Shown piece by piece: positions 47,303-57,675 of a stretch of 64,000 nucleotides of DNA. The DNA lies in assembly GCF_000599985.1 (NCBI RefSeq), contig NZ_CP007445.1, positions 1,612,001-1,676,000 on the forward strand, in the 5' to 3' direction. Origin of the DNA: Gilliamella apicola (GTDB lineage Bacteria > Pseudomonadota > Gammaproteobacteria > Enterobacterales > Orbaceae). The notes beneath the pieces are model-generated. The model was not told where the DNA came from. It did no database searches and worked only from the letters and a program-made list of their open reading frames with translations. How positions within the stretch are numbered: position 1 is the stretch's first letter; every line of letters starts with the position of its first letter. The translations under genes and the position numbers were made by a program.

Positions 47303-47486
47303 ATAAAAAATAATCAGCCTCTATTTTTCTTTCATTTAAGTTTCATCCATCAAACAGATTTTCCATTTGAATAAAAAAACACAAAAATTGCATAAAAAGT
47401 CAAATTAACTCTTGATAAAGTTATTGCTGTGAATTATTATTCAAAAACAAAGCATAATTATTTAATTAAAAAAGGATTTAAAACTG

Positions 47487-48257
47487 ATGAAAAAATTTAA
47501 TCATATTATTGCAAGAACACCAGCTAAATCACTTATCGATGGTTTAACATCGGCTAACTTGGGTAAACCCGATTATCAAAAAGCATTAGACCAACACAAT
47601 AACTATATTCGAGCTTTGCAACAATGTGATGTTGATATCACTATTTTACCAGCTGATGAACGTTTTCCTGATTCGGTATTTGTTGAAGATCCTGTTTTAT
47701 GTACCCCACATTGCGCCATCATCACTAGACCTGGCGCCGAAAGTCGTCGTGGTGAAACCGAAATTATTAGTGAAACTATTGAAAGATTTTATCCCAATAA
47801 AGTAGAAAAAATTTCCGCACCAGGGACTGTTGAAGCTGGCGATATAATGATGGTTAATAATCACTATTATATTGGTTTATCAGCACGAACTAATCAAGCG
47901 GGTGCAGATCAAATGATTGCTATATTAGAAAAATATGGTTTATCAGGATCTGTGGTTAGTTTAGAAAAAGTACTACATTTAAAAACTGGTCTTGCCTATT
48001 TAGAACATGACAATTTGTTAGCTGCAGGTGAATTTATTACTAAACCTGAATTTCAACATCTTAATATTATTGAAATTCCTGAACATGAAAGCTATGCCGC
48101 TAACTGTATTTGGGTGAATGAACGAGTTATTATGCCTGCTGGCTATCCAATTACCAAAGCTAAAATCGAAGCACTGGGTTATCAAATAATTGAAGTTGAT
48201 ACATCGGAATACCGTAAAATTGACGGTGGTGTAAGTTGTATGTCTTTGAGATTTTAA
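47487..48257 (+). CDS. ddaH: Dimethylarginine dimethylaminohydrolase (DDAH) family
   Basis: The 256-residue amidinotransferase-fold enzyme shows FPDSVFVEDPV, TVEAGDIM (Glu116), VLHLKTG (His164) and the catalytic Cys251 in the C-terminal GGVSCMSLRF. DDAH cleaves methylated arginines to citrulline and methylamines; without tests, an arginine-deiminase-like activity on another guanidine is possible. AAAGGATTTAAAACTG precedes the ATG. It is 44 bp upstream of an amino-acid antiporter gene, so the two probably work together. Confidence 0.9.
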   Translation: MKKFNHIIARTPAKSLIDGLTSANLGKPDYQKALDQHNNYIRALQQCDVDITILPADERFPDSVFVEDPVLCTPHCAIITRPGAESRRGETEIISETIERFYPNKVEKISAPGTVEAGDIMMVNNHYYIGLSARTNQAGADQMIAILEKYGLSGSVVSLEKVLHLKTGLAYLEHDNLLAAGEFITKPEFQHLNIIEIPEHESYAANCIWVNERVIMPAGYPITKAKIEALGYQIIEVDTSEYRKIDGGVSCMSLRF

Positions 48258-48301
48258 TCATAAAAAAGTTAATTATCTAAACAACTAAATAAGAAAACGA
48301 T

Positions 48302-49711
48302 ATGAATACACCAGTAAGAAAAAAGCTTGGCATACTTCCTCTCACGTTACTAGTAGTAGGAAGCATCGTAGGTAGTGGTATTTTTAGCTTACCACAAAAT
48401 ATGGCCGAAGGCGCCGGCGCAGGAGCGATATTAATTGCATGGGCCATAACCTTATTTGGCATGCTGATGCTAACTAGAATCTTTCAGTATTTATCAATCC
48501 GTTTTTATAAAATTAATGATGGATTATACGGATATGTACGAGAAGGATTTGGGGATTATATTGGCTTTAATGCAGCATGGGGATATTGGATCTCTGCATG
48601 GATGTCATGTGCTAGTTATTTGGTTATCTTATTTAGTGCACTAGGTTCGTTTGATTGTTTTAACTATTTTGGCAATGGCACCACATTCCCTGCAGTTATT
48701 GGTGCCCTTATTTTCTTATGGATTGTCAATTCATTTGTATTAAAAGGTATTTATCATGCATTCTTATTAAATTGCTTAGTTACTTTAGCTAAAATTGTAC
48801 CGATAGGATTATTTATTGTTTGCATCGTTTTAGCATTCAAAGTGGATACATTCAAAACTGATTTCTGGGGAACTCCTGAGTTAGGCTCTATTGTTACTCA
48901 AATCAAACACACTATGCTTTATACTGTCTGGGTCTATTTAGGGATCGAAAGTGCAACAGTTTACGCATCACGCGCCAAAAGTATTTTAAGTATAAGTCGA
49001 GCCACCTTTTTTGGTTTTGCTATCACCAGTCTATTACTCGTTTGTGTATCAGTATTATCTTTGGGCATTGTCCCTCAGCATGAATTAGCACAAATGAAAA
49101 ATCCTTCAATGGCATTAGTCATTGAACATGTTATCGGTAGCTGGGGAGCAACTTTAATTAATATCGGACTTATCGTATCAGTGAGTGGCGGATTATTATC
49201 ATGGTTACTTCTTGCTGCAGAAATGCTGTTTCTAAGTGGACAAGGTGACGAACACACCGTACCTAGCTGTTTTGGCAAACTTAACAAGAAAGGGACGCCC
49301 GCAAATGCATTGTATTTAACGTCAACTTTGATCAGTATACTTATTATTCTTGCCCACTTTTATCAATCTGGATATAACACGCTGATTCAACTATCTACTT
49401 CCATGGTGCTCATTCCCTATCTGCTATCAGCCCTTTTTGTATTTAAATTAGCAATAAATAGAGGTAAAACTTACTTAATCTTTTTGGGCTTAGCGGGTTC
49501 AATTTATGGGATATGGTTGATTTATGCAGGTGGGATACATTACCTATTATTATCCATGATTTTATATGGCGTTGGATTGGCATTTTACTTATACGCTAGA
49601 AAGCAAAGAGCATTACCTGCTTTCAGTTTTCTACATGATAAAATCTATGCCATTACCATAATTATTTTGGCAATTATCGCCATAGTCTATTTTTATGTGC
49701 TACCTAATTAA
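48302..49711 (+). CDS. APC-family basic amino-acid antiporter
   Basis: This 469-residue inner-membrane carrier has about 12 or 13 helices. The start LLVVGSIVGSGIFSLPQNMA, AWGYWISAWMSCASYLVILF and WVYLGIESATVYASRAK are typical of the ArcD/CadB/AdiC arginine-ornithine antiporter branch. Placed after DDAH, it may import a (methyl)arginine in exchange for citrulline or ornithine; the substrate is inference. Confidence 0.88.
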   Translation: MNTPVRKKLGILPLTLLVVGSIVGSGIFSLPQNMAEGAGAGAILIAWAITLFGMLMLTRIFQYLSIRFYKINDGLYGYVREGFGDYIGFNAAWGYWISAWMSCASYLVILFSALGSFDCFNYFGNGTTFPAVIGALIFLWIVNSFVLKGIYHAFLLNCLVTLAKIVPIGLFIVCIVLAFKVDTFKTDFWGTPELGSIVTQIKHTMLYTVWVYLGIESATVYASRAKSILSISRATFFGFAITSLLLVCVSVLSLGIVPQHELAQMKNPSMALVIEHVIGSWGATLINIGLIVSVSGGLLSWLLLAAEMLFLSGQGDEHTVPSCFGKLNKKGTPANALYLTSTLISILIILAHFYQSGYNTLIQLSTSMVLIPYLLSALFVFKLAINRGKTYLIFLGLAGSIYGIWLIYAGGIHYLLLSMILYGVGLAFYLYARKQRALPAFSFLHDKIYAITIIILAIIAIVYFYVLPN

Positions 49712-49725
49712 CTCATAATTGAGGG

Positions 49726-50475
49726 TTATTTTCGAAACAGATAAAAATCATTCAATAATTGTCTGAATTCTGATGAATAACGGCCATCATCATCACGCAT
49801 ACAAAGTTGCTCACTAAGTACTTGACCATTATTAGTTAAAGAAAAAGCCAATAAGGACAATGAAAAGTTTTTATTGGCATTATATCTGACATACAACTCT
49901 TGCTGTAAAAAAAGCTGATTTGACTTGCACAGACAAATAAACTGATCAGCCATATGAAAAGGGAGAACCAAACAAAACAGACCATCTTGTTTTAACAAAC
50001 GTTTGACTGAATTGATAAGCTGACCAAAGTTTAAACTTTCAGTATAACGAGCAAGTTGTCGTTGACTATTGCGACAATCAACGGCAGGTTCAAAATAAGG
50101 CGGATTTGTCACAATTAGATCATAACTCGCCTTCATAGTAGGATCGAATTTATTAATATCTGCTTGTTGTGCCTTAACAGATGTCAAACCTGCATGCATA
50201 CTATTTTCCTGACATTGCTTAACAGCATCGGCATTAATATCAATTGCATCAATTTGGCAAGAGTTATGAGCCAAACGCTGAGCCAACATTAACGCTATCA
50301 CTCCGCATCCTGTACCAATATCGAGTATTTTTTGTGGATGATGTTCAATCGGAGCCCAAGCACCAAGCAAACAACTATCCGTTGTTACTTGCATAGGACT
50401 TTTATCATGTGCAACAAAAAAACGTTTAAATGTAAAACCACCTTTTTTTAATGGTTCTTGATGATTATTTTTCAT
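49726..50475 (-). CDS. trmN6: tRNA1(Val) adenine-37 N6-methyltransferase
   Basis: This 249-residue SAM enzyme (YfiC/TrmN6) methylates A37 of tRNA1(Val). It has [21 protein letters not shown], the SAM loop [16 protein letters not shown] and the catalytic NPPYF motif (about residue 124). Its start overlaps the last 11 bp of nfi, implying translational coupling. Confidence 0.93.
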   Translation of the reverse strand: MKNNHQEPLKKGGFTFKRFFVAHDKSPMQVTTDSCLLGAWAPIEHHPQKILDIGTGCGVIALMLAQRLAHNSCQIDAIDINADAVKQCQENSMHAGLTSVKAQQADINKFDPTMKASYDLIVTNPPYFEPAVDCRNSQRQLARYTESLNFGQLINSVKRLLKQDGLFCLVLPFHMADQFICLCKSNQLFLQQELYVRYNANKNFSLSLLAFSLTNNGQVLSEQLCMRDDDGRYSSEFRQLLNDFYLFRK

Positions 50476-51136
50476 TTAATAATTTTTTAAATAAAGATTT
50501 ATTTGACGCAATCGCATCTGCCCAACGAGTCGGTTCAGGTAATCGATAGCCTCGTAAACACAAGTTAACCCATTTTAAAGCACTCGTCTGACTGACACGA
50601 TGCCCTGCCGAAATAAATAAAGGATTACAATTATTTTTACTTTGTAATACCCAACCGATTTGCTCTTTTTTATCTAATAAAGGAGTAACATTGCCCGCTT
50701 GTTTTGGTAATGTTTCATATTGCCCACATAATCGTTTTTTAGCCACGCCAATGGTTGGCATATCCAACAATAAACCGAGATGACTGGCAATTCCTAAACG
50801 TCTGGGATGGGCAATACCTTGACCATCGACCAATAGTAAATCTGGTTTTTGCTTTATTTGTTGCCATGCTGCCAATAAAGCAGGATATTCCCGAAAGGAT
50901 AAATAGCCAGGAATATAAGGAAACTCAGTTTTTAAACGAGCGACATGGTATTCAACAACAGAAAAATTAGGATAACTTAACACAACAATCGCTGCCCGAG
51001 TAATATTACCACTATCTTCAAACCCTACATCAGTTCCGCCAATAAAATTGATTGGTTCGTTAAAGTCATCGGACAATCTCACTTGCTTAGCCAACGATAA
51101 CTGGGTTTGTTTTAATTGCTGTAAATTAATAGACAT
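50465..51136 (-). CDS. nfi: Endonuclease V (deoxyinosine-specific)
   Basis: This 223-residue repair nuclease nicks next to deoxyinosine. Family features are GGTDVGF (metal Asp), [41 protein letters not shown] and VAKKRLCG. Start ATG 51136 matches the family N-terminus ([13 protein letters not shown]); ribosome-binding sequence is weak for every candidate. Divergent from yigZ. Confidence 0.94.
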   Translation of the reverse strand: MSINLQQLKQTQLSLAKQVRLSDDFNEPINFIGGTDVGFEDSGNITRAAIVVLSYPNFSVVEYHVARLKTEFPYIPGYLSFREYPALLAAWQQIKQKPDLLLVDGQGIAHPRRLGIASHLGLLLDMPTIGVAKKRLCGQYETLPKQAGNVTPLLDKKEQIGWVLQSKNNCNPLFISAGHRVSQTSALKWVNLCLRGYRLPEPTRWADAIASNKSLFKKLLNEK

Positions 51137-51190
51137 TTTAATTATGATCAGTATCATTATCAGTTATGAAACAATTTTACCAGAATACGA

Positions 51191-51772
51191 ATGCCATATA
51201 CATTAGCAATTCCTACCGAACTCACAGAAGAAATCAAAAAAAGTCGTTTTATTGTCAATGCGGCGCCGGTAACATCAGCAGATCAAGCAGCCCAGTTCAT
51301 TGATACAATCAGCGATCCTAATGCCACTCATAATTGCTGGGCATGGAAGATTGGTCAACAATACCGTTTTAATGACGATGGAGAACCTACAAGTACAGCG
51401 GGACGCCCTATTTTATCTGCGATTGAAGGACAAGATTGCGATCAAATTGTAGTGGTCGTTACTCGTTACTTTGGTGGTATAAAACTGGGGACAGGAGGTT
51501 TAATTCGAGCATATGGCGGTTCGACAAGCCACTGTCTTCAACAAGCAACATTGATTGAGCTTATTGCAAGAATTACATTGCAATTTCATTGTTACTATAA
51601 CGAATGGCCCATTATAGAAAATCGCCTCAAAGAACTCGATGTAATTATTGAAAATCAAGAATTTGACGCCGAAGGAGTAAAAGTGAGCATAGCCATTACA
51701 AAAGATAACTCATTGATATTAAGTAAAAATATCAGTGATATCACTCGTGGCAGAGTCAAGATAACGTTATAA
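51191..51772 (+). CDS. yigZ: YigZ/IMPACT family protein
   Basis: This 193-residue protein has an N-terminal UPF0029 domain (KSRFIVNAAPV, HNCWAWKIG, NDDGEPTSTAGRPIL, VTRYFGGIKLGTGGLIRAYG) and a ferredoxin-like C-terminal domain. IMPACT proteins influence translation in eukaryotes; the bacterial role is unclear. Complete length. Confidence 0.94.
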   Translation: MPYTLAIPTELTEEIKKSRFIVNAAPVTSADQAAQFIDTISDPNATHNCWAWKIGQQYRFNDDGEPTSTAGRPILSAIEGQDCDQIVVVVTRYFGGIKLGTGGLIRAYGGSTSHCLQQATLIELIARITLQFHCYYNEWPIIENRLKELDVIIENQEFDAEGVKVSIAITKDNSLILSKNISDITRGRVKITL

Positions 51773-52562
51773 ATTCTAATCTGATAATACTGTAAAAAAG
51801 TTTCAGGTTAACTATACGTTTTAGTTAAAATGAGATATTGAACTAATGCATTTTTTGTTAATGCATAAAAGATATCTTTATGACCGTAATGCAATCAATT
51901 TTTATTCAGTGACTAATGCAAAAGTATCACAATTTTTATGATGTAAAGTAATCAAGTTAATGATTGCACTTGTCTGGATAAGGTTTTAGGATACGAAATT
52001 CGTTTGATAATATAGCTCTCGATACTTAAATCATGTAACAATAAATTTTAGTAATTGGAATAATATAACCTATTGAATATAAGGTTAAAATAATCTTATT
52101 AGCCAGATATGAAATGCTCAATGATACAAGATGCTCAATTGAGTTTATTCGTATCCGACTATCCTTGCCATTATCCTCCTTAACATTAGGAATTTTCCTA
52201 TACGTCAAGTTAGACTTTCTCAAAAAATGACGTAGTGAAACTACAATATTTCATCAAAGCAAGGTATATATTTTTCAAATTATTAAATTTTATGTTTGTA
52301 TTAACTAATTTAATTTGAATGCAATACAATAGGCCTAACCTATGTTTAAAAAAATACTAGTATTTAGTAAATCATATTAGTTCTTGAATAGAGTCTTAAT
52401 TGAGCTCACTATTTATATGATGTTTAAAATATACTTCAATCTATAGCATGATTTTCTTATATGCATTCAATTGTATTATAGTTGCTATAACGTTTCCTTT
52501 TTTTTAAGTATTATCTACCAAACTAAATTCAATGCCAGCCATATTATTAAAACAATAACTGC
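51773..52562. other. 790-bp gene-poor spacer
   Basis: AT-rich without a supported gene. Several AATGCA words recur at 51850-51920. At 51991-52003 the string ATACGAAATTCGT equals the first 13 bases of the LysR-type palindrome at 56452-56466, with no gene beside it. Confidence 0.45.
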
Positions 52563-53039
52563 TTAGTTTATTGATTTAATCAAGTGGCTATTGCCTGATA
52601 CAGGATTTACCTCAATCATCTGGTCTTCATTTAATTCAGATTCATCTTCATCTTCAATTTGATCGTCTGTATTTAACTCATCATTACTATTTCCATTTAA
52701 GGTTTTATCTGATAAAGCTAAACCTGATTGTGTCTTATCAGTTTCTTCAGTATTAATTAAATATGTCGGGTTAGCTTGGATTACATTTGCTGTCCTGACA
52801 TTTAATGCAGTTACATCATTAATACTTAACCCTACAAATATACTTGCACCTATCAACAGAATTTTGCAATAAAAAGATTTATCTAACATGATTTTAGTTA
52901 AGCTTAATGCAAAATTAGAGGTTGAATGCAAATACTTTTGAGAGTTTGAAGAAATTGAAGTCAAAAAATCAACTTTACTTTTTAATTTTAAAGATGAATT
53001 TAAATTATGACCCCCTACAAACCAATTGTATTTTAACAT
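52563..53039 (-). CDS. Hypothetical exported acidic protein, perhaps truncated adhesin leader
   Basis: ATG 53039 follows a very strong ribosome-binding sequence (AGGGAGGAAG), so this 158-residue frame is very probably translated. Residues 1-55 are polar/basic, a hydrophobic helix (CKILLIGASIFVGLS) is followed by ALNVRTANVIQANPTY, and the last 60 residues are Asp/Glu/Asn-rich. An extended leader followed by NVRTANVIQ recalls the beginning of large secreted adhesins, so this may be the stump of one. Family not established. Confidence 0.6.
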   Translation of the reverse strand: MLKYNWFVGGHNLNSSLKLKSKVDFLTSISSNSQKYLHSTSNFALSLTKIMLDKSFYCKILLIGASIFVGLSINDVTALNVRTANVIQANPTYLINTEETDKTQSGLALSDKTLNGNSNDELNTDDQIEDEDESELNEDQMIEVNPVSGNSHLIKSIN

Positions 53040-53408
53040 ATTATTACTTCCTCCCTACAAAAGATTGTTTTGTTTTATATATTCAATCTTATGTTGCGAA
53101 GTATAATATTTTAAAAAAAATTAGCAAACTTATCTTACAAAGATTTGTTAACTAATGTAAAATCAATTGATTATGTTGTTAGCTTTTATTTTTCAAACCC
53201 TATAATTTTTTGAATATTTTTTATATATCGCGACCATTAAAGATTAAATTTTATACTGGCATTTAATTTGTAATAATTACTTTATCTACTCCAATTAAGT
53301 GAAAAGCTAATAGGCTGTATTATCTCTTATATACAAAAGAATGTAATTAAACAATAAGTTTGAATAGTAAAATTAAATCTTATAATATCAAAATTTACCT
53401 TTTTTAGA
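53040..53408. other. 370-bp spacer
   Basis: AT-rich. The promoter of the acidic protein gene must be here; I see no other structure. Confidence 0.4.
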
Positions 53409-54047
53409 TCATGATTTAAAAGCAACCAGATCACCAACTTGGTCATCGACTAGTTTTATTAGTTCAAGAATTTTCTCATCACCATCAATAAAGATGTAGA
53501 CATTATCTAAACGAGGATAGTATTGTTTGAAGAATTTTCCACTTTGTGTACCTGCAGGACAAAAATGTAAAACTAAAGCCTCTTTACAACATCCTAATGC
53601 CATAAAATCATCCCAATAGAATACACCGTCCATATCGATCGATTTGATATAAATACCTTCTTCAAAAAAAGCACAATAACATTCAACAGGCCATTTAGCT
53701 TTTTTGTAAAGCTTTTTAATTGAGTGTATTTCGAAATAAATTTGTACATAGTGTCTAAGAAGATAGAGTATAGCAACGATTCCAACTATTGGGATTAAAC
53801 CAAGAATCTTTGTTAAATTATTAGTTAAAGTAAAAAAAGTTGAAAAGAGAAAACATACCAATATCAAAGCGACGACTGAACCAGCCAATATCATCAACGC
53901 ATATTTAGGGAAATACAGACGATGAATAATGCGTGGAATTTTTGCAAACAACGTCTGTTGAGAATCAAATATAAATGTGCGTTCAAACAAAAAATGAGCT
54001 TCATTAGGATCAAATGCATAATAAGGTTTTTTAATTCTTTCTTTCAT
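53409..54047 (-). CDS. Two-helix membrane protein, YcxB-like
   Basis: The 212-residue protein has two membrane helices (about 50-72 and 78-98) and a C-terminal soluble domain with EEGIYIKSIDMDGVFYWDDFMALGCCKEALVLHF, the pattern of YcxB-like proteins in which a small beta domain follows a helical hairpin. Function unknown. Single gene. Confidence 0.65.
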   Translation of the reverse strand: MKERIKKPYYAFDPNEAHFLFERTFIFDSQQTLFAKIPRIIHRLYFPKYALMILAGSVVALILVCFLFSTFFTLTNNLTKILGLIPIVGIVAILYLLRHYVQIYFEIHSIKKLYKKAKWPVECYCAFFEEGIYIKSIDMDGVFYWDDFMALGCCKEALVLHFCPAGTQSGKFFKQYYPRLDNVYIFIDGDEKILELIKLVDDQVGDLVAFKS

Positions 54048-54291
54048 TGATATTCCTATATATTGTATTGTATATGACGCGCAACAATATTATAAAACAC
54101 AATGATCAATTGTAAATTAAACTTATTATTTTATTCAAAATTCAATAGAAATAGAAATAGAAATAGTGCTAATTATCCTATCTACAATATTAAATTTGAT
54201 ATTCCTGCTACTCATAGGTTTAAATTTCATTTTTTTAATTAAACTCGTTTTACACGAATCTGTTGAAGTAATTATGATTGCTTATCAGATC

Positions 54292-55083
54292 TTAATTACT
54301 ATCCATTGTGTAAACTGAACCATCACCCCAAGTTCCAATATAGTAATGATTATTATAATTTGCTAATGCAACTGCTCCTGATAATGAAGAGGCCAAATTT
54401 GTCACTTTTTTCGTTTTTACATCAATTTGTCGCACCATTCCAGCACCATTATCAATAACAGCAACAGCATTTGATGAAATTGTTACAATACCAACTCCAG
54501 GACGATCGAATTGATCACCTAATTCAGTTTTATTACCATTAGGTTCGATCATAGTCAAACGACCGCTATATTGAGAAACAACTAAACTATTATCGGCTAG
54601 TTGAGTCACACCAACGGGTGTAGACAATCCGTTAGCTACGATAGTTTTTTGTTTGGTTTCTAAATCAAGAGATACAATTTCACCCGTTGAGCGGTTAGTG
54701 ATCAATAGTTGACCATTATTAGAAAAAGCAATACCTGTAGGTGTACGATAACCCTCTGATATTTTTTGAGATTTACCATTTGGGGTGATTTTTAAAATAT
54801 AATCATCACTGTAAGACGAAACATATACATTATCTTGTTTATCAATAACTATTCCTGAAGGAGAAGAGATACCTTTATAAAATGTCTCCTGTTCACCATT
54901 GCTTTTAACTTTTACGATCGAATCACCAGACCAATTCGTCACATACATCACACCAGAGCTATCAAAAGCGATTCCTGTCGGAGCACTAAAGCCCGAAGCT
55001 ACCTTTGTTAAATTTGCCATACTTAATCCTGAATAAAAGAATAAAAATATAAATAGAGAGAAATGTAAAAATCTTTTTTTCAT
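54292..55083 (-). CDS. Periplasmic beta-propeller (NHL/Vgb-like) protein
   Basis: The 263-residue exported protein (signal peptide ending SMA) is built of about six repeats with the pattern hydrophobic-P-[TS]-G-[IV]-A/V-hydrophobic-D, such as FSAPTGIAFDSSGVMYVTN and ISSPSGIVIDKQDNVYVSS. This is a six-bladed NHL or streptogramin-lyase-like propeller. No lyase residues can be assigned, so it is likely a binding protein. It is 33 bp downstream of the MFS gene. Confidence 0.8.
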   Translation of the reverse strand: MKKRFLHFSLFIFLFFYSGLSMANLTKVASGFSAPTGIAFDSSGVMYVTNWSGDSIVKVKSNGEQETFYKGISSPSGIVIDKQDNVYVSSYSDDYILKITPNGKSQKISEGYRTPTGIAFSNNGQLLITNRSTGEIVSLDLETKQKTIVANGLSTPVGVTQLADNSLVVSQYSGRLTMIEPNGNKTELGDQFDRPGVGIVTISSNAVAVIDNGAGMVRQIDVKTKKVTNLASSLSGAVALANYNNHYYIGTWGDGSVYTMDSN

Positions 55084-55116
55084 AACTAGTTTCCTTAATA
55101 ATTAACTGCTACCTTT

Positions 55117-56310
55117 TTAATGTTTACGACTATTTTTAATGTATTGAATACCAACAATAGCTAGAATTAGATTAACTATCGTCAATATGACACAAATAGT
55201 AACTACTCCACTCCAATCCATGTTTTGATAAACAATACCTAATAGATAAGTTCCGATACTTCCGCCAGCCAAACAAGAAAGTAAATATAAAGATGAAATC
55301 GCTCCTCTAGAATTAATTGACACAATTTTATTCAGCATGGTAATAACTAATGGCTGAATACCAAACACAAATAAAAACAAACTAAAAATACCTAATCCAA
55401 TAACATATAAAGTTGAGCTATAACCAATAGTCACAACCGATGCACATACAGCTATCAAATAAATGACTAGAAGATAGCGTTCATTTATAACTTGCGATAA
55501 TTTGCCGGTAATTATGGTACCGATAATCGCACTGAGGCCGGCAAAATTGAGCCATCCCAAAATGGTAGAAGATAAATAAAAAGGTGCACTTTTCAAATAA
55601 AATGTGAGTAGCGAAGATAATCCTAAGTAAACAAAAAATAGTAGAAATCCGACTAATAAAAAAATAATCACCGCTTTATCGAATAATAATTTGAGTGCAC
55701 CTAAATAAGTATCGAGTACACTGGTAGCTGAAGATTGAGCATTAGTTTTTTTTATACAGAAAGGAACAAAAAGGCAAATTAAAATTATCAAATCAGCATA
55801 AATTATAAAGCCAATTTGCCAAGACCATAAATCTGTCAACATAGCAATCATACTACGGCTAAAAATAATGCCCACAATTGAAGCTGAAATCATAACTCCC
55901 ATTGCTTGAGGCAATTTATGATTAGGTGTGTTTTTAGCAGTGTAAGCAAATAATGCTGCAGGAACAGCCGCGGCAAAAAAACCGATTAGCGACATGATGG
56001 TCAAATATAAGTCAAAACAATCAACAATCACCGATAAAACTAAACAACAAACTGTTCCAATACTACCAACTAATACTAAAAACCTTGTCGATACCTTGTC
56101 TGATAGAGGACCATAAATAAAAAACGAAATAGCATAAAAAAAACAAGATAAGCTAAATACATTTCTCGCTGCTAAAATATCAATATGATAACTCTGCGAT
56201 ATTTCCTGAAATATAAGTTGACTTATATAAACCGAACCAACTAACAACACAATTAATAATGCCGACAAGATTACGCTCAGTTTTGTATGTACAAAATCTT
56301 GTTTAGACAT
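55117..56310 (-). CDS. MFS transporter under LysR control
   Basis: This 397-residue carrier has 12 hydrophobic helices and the motif FFIYGPLSDKVSTRFLVLVG between helices 2 and 3, of the drug/sugar efflux type (YnfM-like). ATG 56310 has GGAG upstream; the frame extending to 56382 adds an unconserved stretch. It is divergent from a LysR gene and upstream of the propeller gene, so the three form a likely functional set. Confidence 0.85.
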   Translation of the reverse strand: MSKQDFVHTKLSVILSALLIVLLVGSVYISQLIFQEISQSYHIDILAARNVFSLSCFFYAISFFIYGPLSDKVSTRFLVLVGSIGTVCCLVLSVIVDCFDLYLTIMSLIGFFAAAVPAALFAYTAKNTPNHKLPQAMGVMISASIVGIIFSRSMIAMLTDLWSWQIGFIIYADLIILICLFVPFCIKKTNAQSSATSVLDTYLGALKLLFDKAVIIFLLVGFLLFFVYLGLSSLLTFYLKSAPFYLSSTILGWLNFAGLSAIIGTIITGKLSQVINERYLLVIYLIAVCASVVTIGYSSTLYVIGLGIFSLFLFVFGIQPLVITMLNKIVSINSRGAISSLYLLSCLAGGSIGTYLLGIVYQNMDWSGVVTICVILTIVNLILAIVGIQYIKNSRKH

Positions 56311-56451
56311 GTTGTTTAACTCCATAAACAAAAAAATTAGCGATGCAAAAAATTGTTTGTCTGTTATCAAATTGATTAACAAAAAATAGTAATTAATTAA
56401 TGATTAAAAGACTAACTTTGAAACTGATAATTGGAAAATACTTATTTTGTT

Positions 56452-56466
56452 ATACGAAATTCGTAT
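56452..56466. promoter_or_regulatory. LysR-type palindrome (T-N11-A)
   Basis: ATACGAA-A-TTCGTAT is a perfect 15-bp palindrome containing T-N11-A, in the 277-bp gap between the divergent MFS and LysR genes; it is the probable regulator binding site. Confidence 0.75.
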
Positions 56467-56587
56467 TGCAAAGAAACATATAAATAAATGCAAAATATAA
56501 ATATCTCATTCATAATAACAAGATAATAGTTAAGTTATATAAACTTCAAAGCATCTAAAAAATAGCTTATTAGGATAGTAAAACATT

Positions 56588-57511
56588 ATGGACATCTATA
56601 GCAAAAGATTACCAACAATCAAGCAATTACAATATTTTATCGCCGTATGTGAGGAACTTAGCTTTACAGGTGCCGCTGAAAAATTAGGCATAAGCCAACC
56701 TCCACTTTCTACTCAAATAAAAAATTTGGAAGAGACCCTACAAATTACACTCTTTTTAAGAAATTCACACAAAATCGTATTAACTAAAGAAGGCGAAATA
56801 TTAAAATCAAAAGTTACTAAATTATTAAATGGTCTATGCACTATAGTAAAATCAACAAGAACAAATTGTTTTGAAAAAGTTATTATAGGAACAACTAAAA
56901 CCTTAAGTTTTGACTATATTCCTTTTTTTAGATTGTTTTTTTCAGAATTTAGAGATGAAACTGAAATATATAAACACAACTATACATCGAAAGAACTACT
57001 GTTTGAATTACAGAAAGGAAATATCGATTTTGCAATTGTTTCTGACTATTCAAATAGAGATTTTAGCGAAAACTCATTGCTCATTTACCAAGAACCAATG
57101 ATGTTAGTGTTACCAACAAATCATCCATGTAGCCAACTAAACAAAGTAAACCTTAGTGATGTAACTGATTTACCACTTTTTTGGTTTAAACAACATTTAA
57201 ATCCTTTTTTTTACGAACAGTGTGATAAAGTTTTCAATCGTTTAGATAAACCAATAATCAGACGGGCAGAACTTGCAGATAATCTTTCAATGTTGCTAGA
57301 GGTTGCTTTAGGTAATGGAATGATGCTTTTACCACAATCAAAGGCACAAGCTAAAGTTGATGGTGTCTCCTACAAAAAATTAATTACCAACCAAAATGAC
57401 AAATTAAAAATTAATATTTACCTTGTTTGGCGGAAAAACCTGAAAATCACGCCGGTAAATAAAACCATTATTGATTTTTTTCACTCAAGTTTAAACCATA
57501 GTACAGACTAA
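56588..57511 (+). CDS. LysR-family transcriptional regulator
   Basis: This 307-residue regulator has the N-terminal helix-turn-helix (PTIKQLQYFIAVCEELSFTG, AAEKLGISQPPLSTQIKNLE) and a substrate-binding domain of two lobes. It most likely controls the divergent MFS gene and itself through the palindrome at 56452-56466. The inducer is unknown. Confidence 0.92.
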   Translation: MDIYSKRLPTIKQLQYFIAVCEELSFTGAAEKLGISQPPLSTQIKNLEETLQITLFLRNSHKIVLTKEGEILKSKVTKLLNGLCTIVKSTRTNCFEKVIIGTTKTLSFDYIPFFRLFFSEFRDETEIYKHNYTSKELLFELQKGNIDFAIVSDYSNRDFSENSLLIYQEPMMLVLPTNHPCSQLNKVNLSDVTDLPLFWFKQHLNPFFYEQCDKVFNRLDKPIIRRAELADNLSMLLEVALGNGMMLLPQSKAQAKVDGVSYKKLITNQNDKLKINIYLVWRKNLKITPVNKTIIDFFHSSLNHSTD

Positions 57512-57605
57512 TTTAAACGAATTACTTCCCACTTTATTCTTAATAATCTTTAGAGTTAGTTAGATAATACAACTAATATTAAATCATACAGTCAAAAACA
57601 TATAA

Positions 57606-57636
57606 AAGCAGGATTATTAAAAAAGTTCTCCTGCTT
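57606..57636. terminator. Hairpin between LysR gene and GPH pseudogene
   Basis: AAGCAGGA and TCCTGCTT pair (8 bp) around a 15-nt loop; the minus-strand side runs into CTTTTAT. It may end transcripts from both sides. Confidence 0.55.
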
Positions 57637-57675
57637 CAATTTGTTAGTATAAATAATCAAAAAAGTTTTTTATAT

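Noticed and set aside
51850..51920. Recurring AATGCA words as a possible CRISPR or iteron array
   Set aside because: The repeats are too short, irregularly spaced and lack spacer structure. No CRISPR array was seen anywhere in the window.
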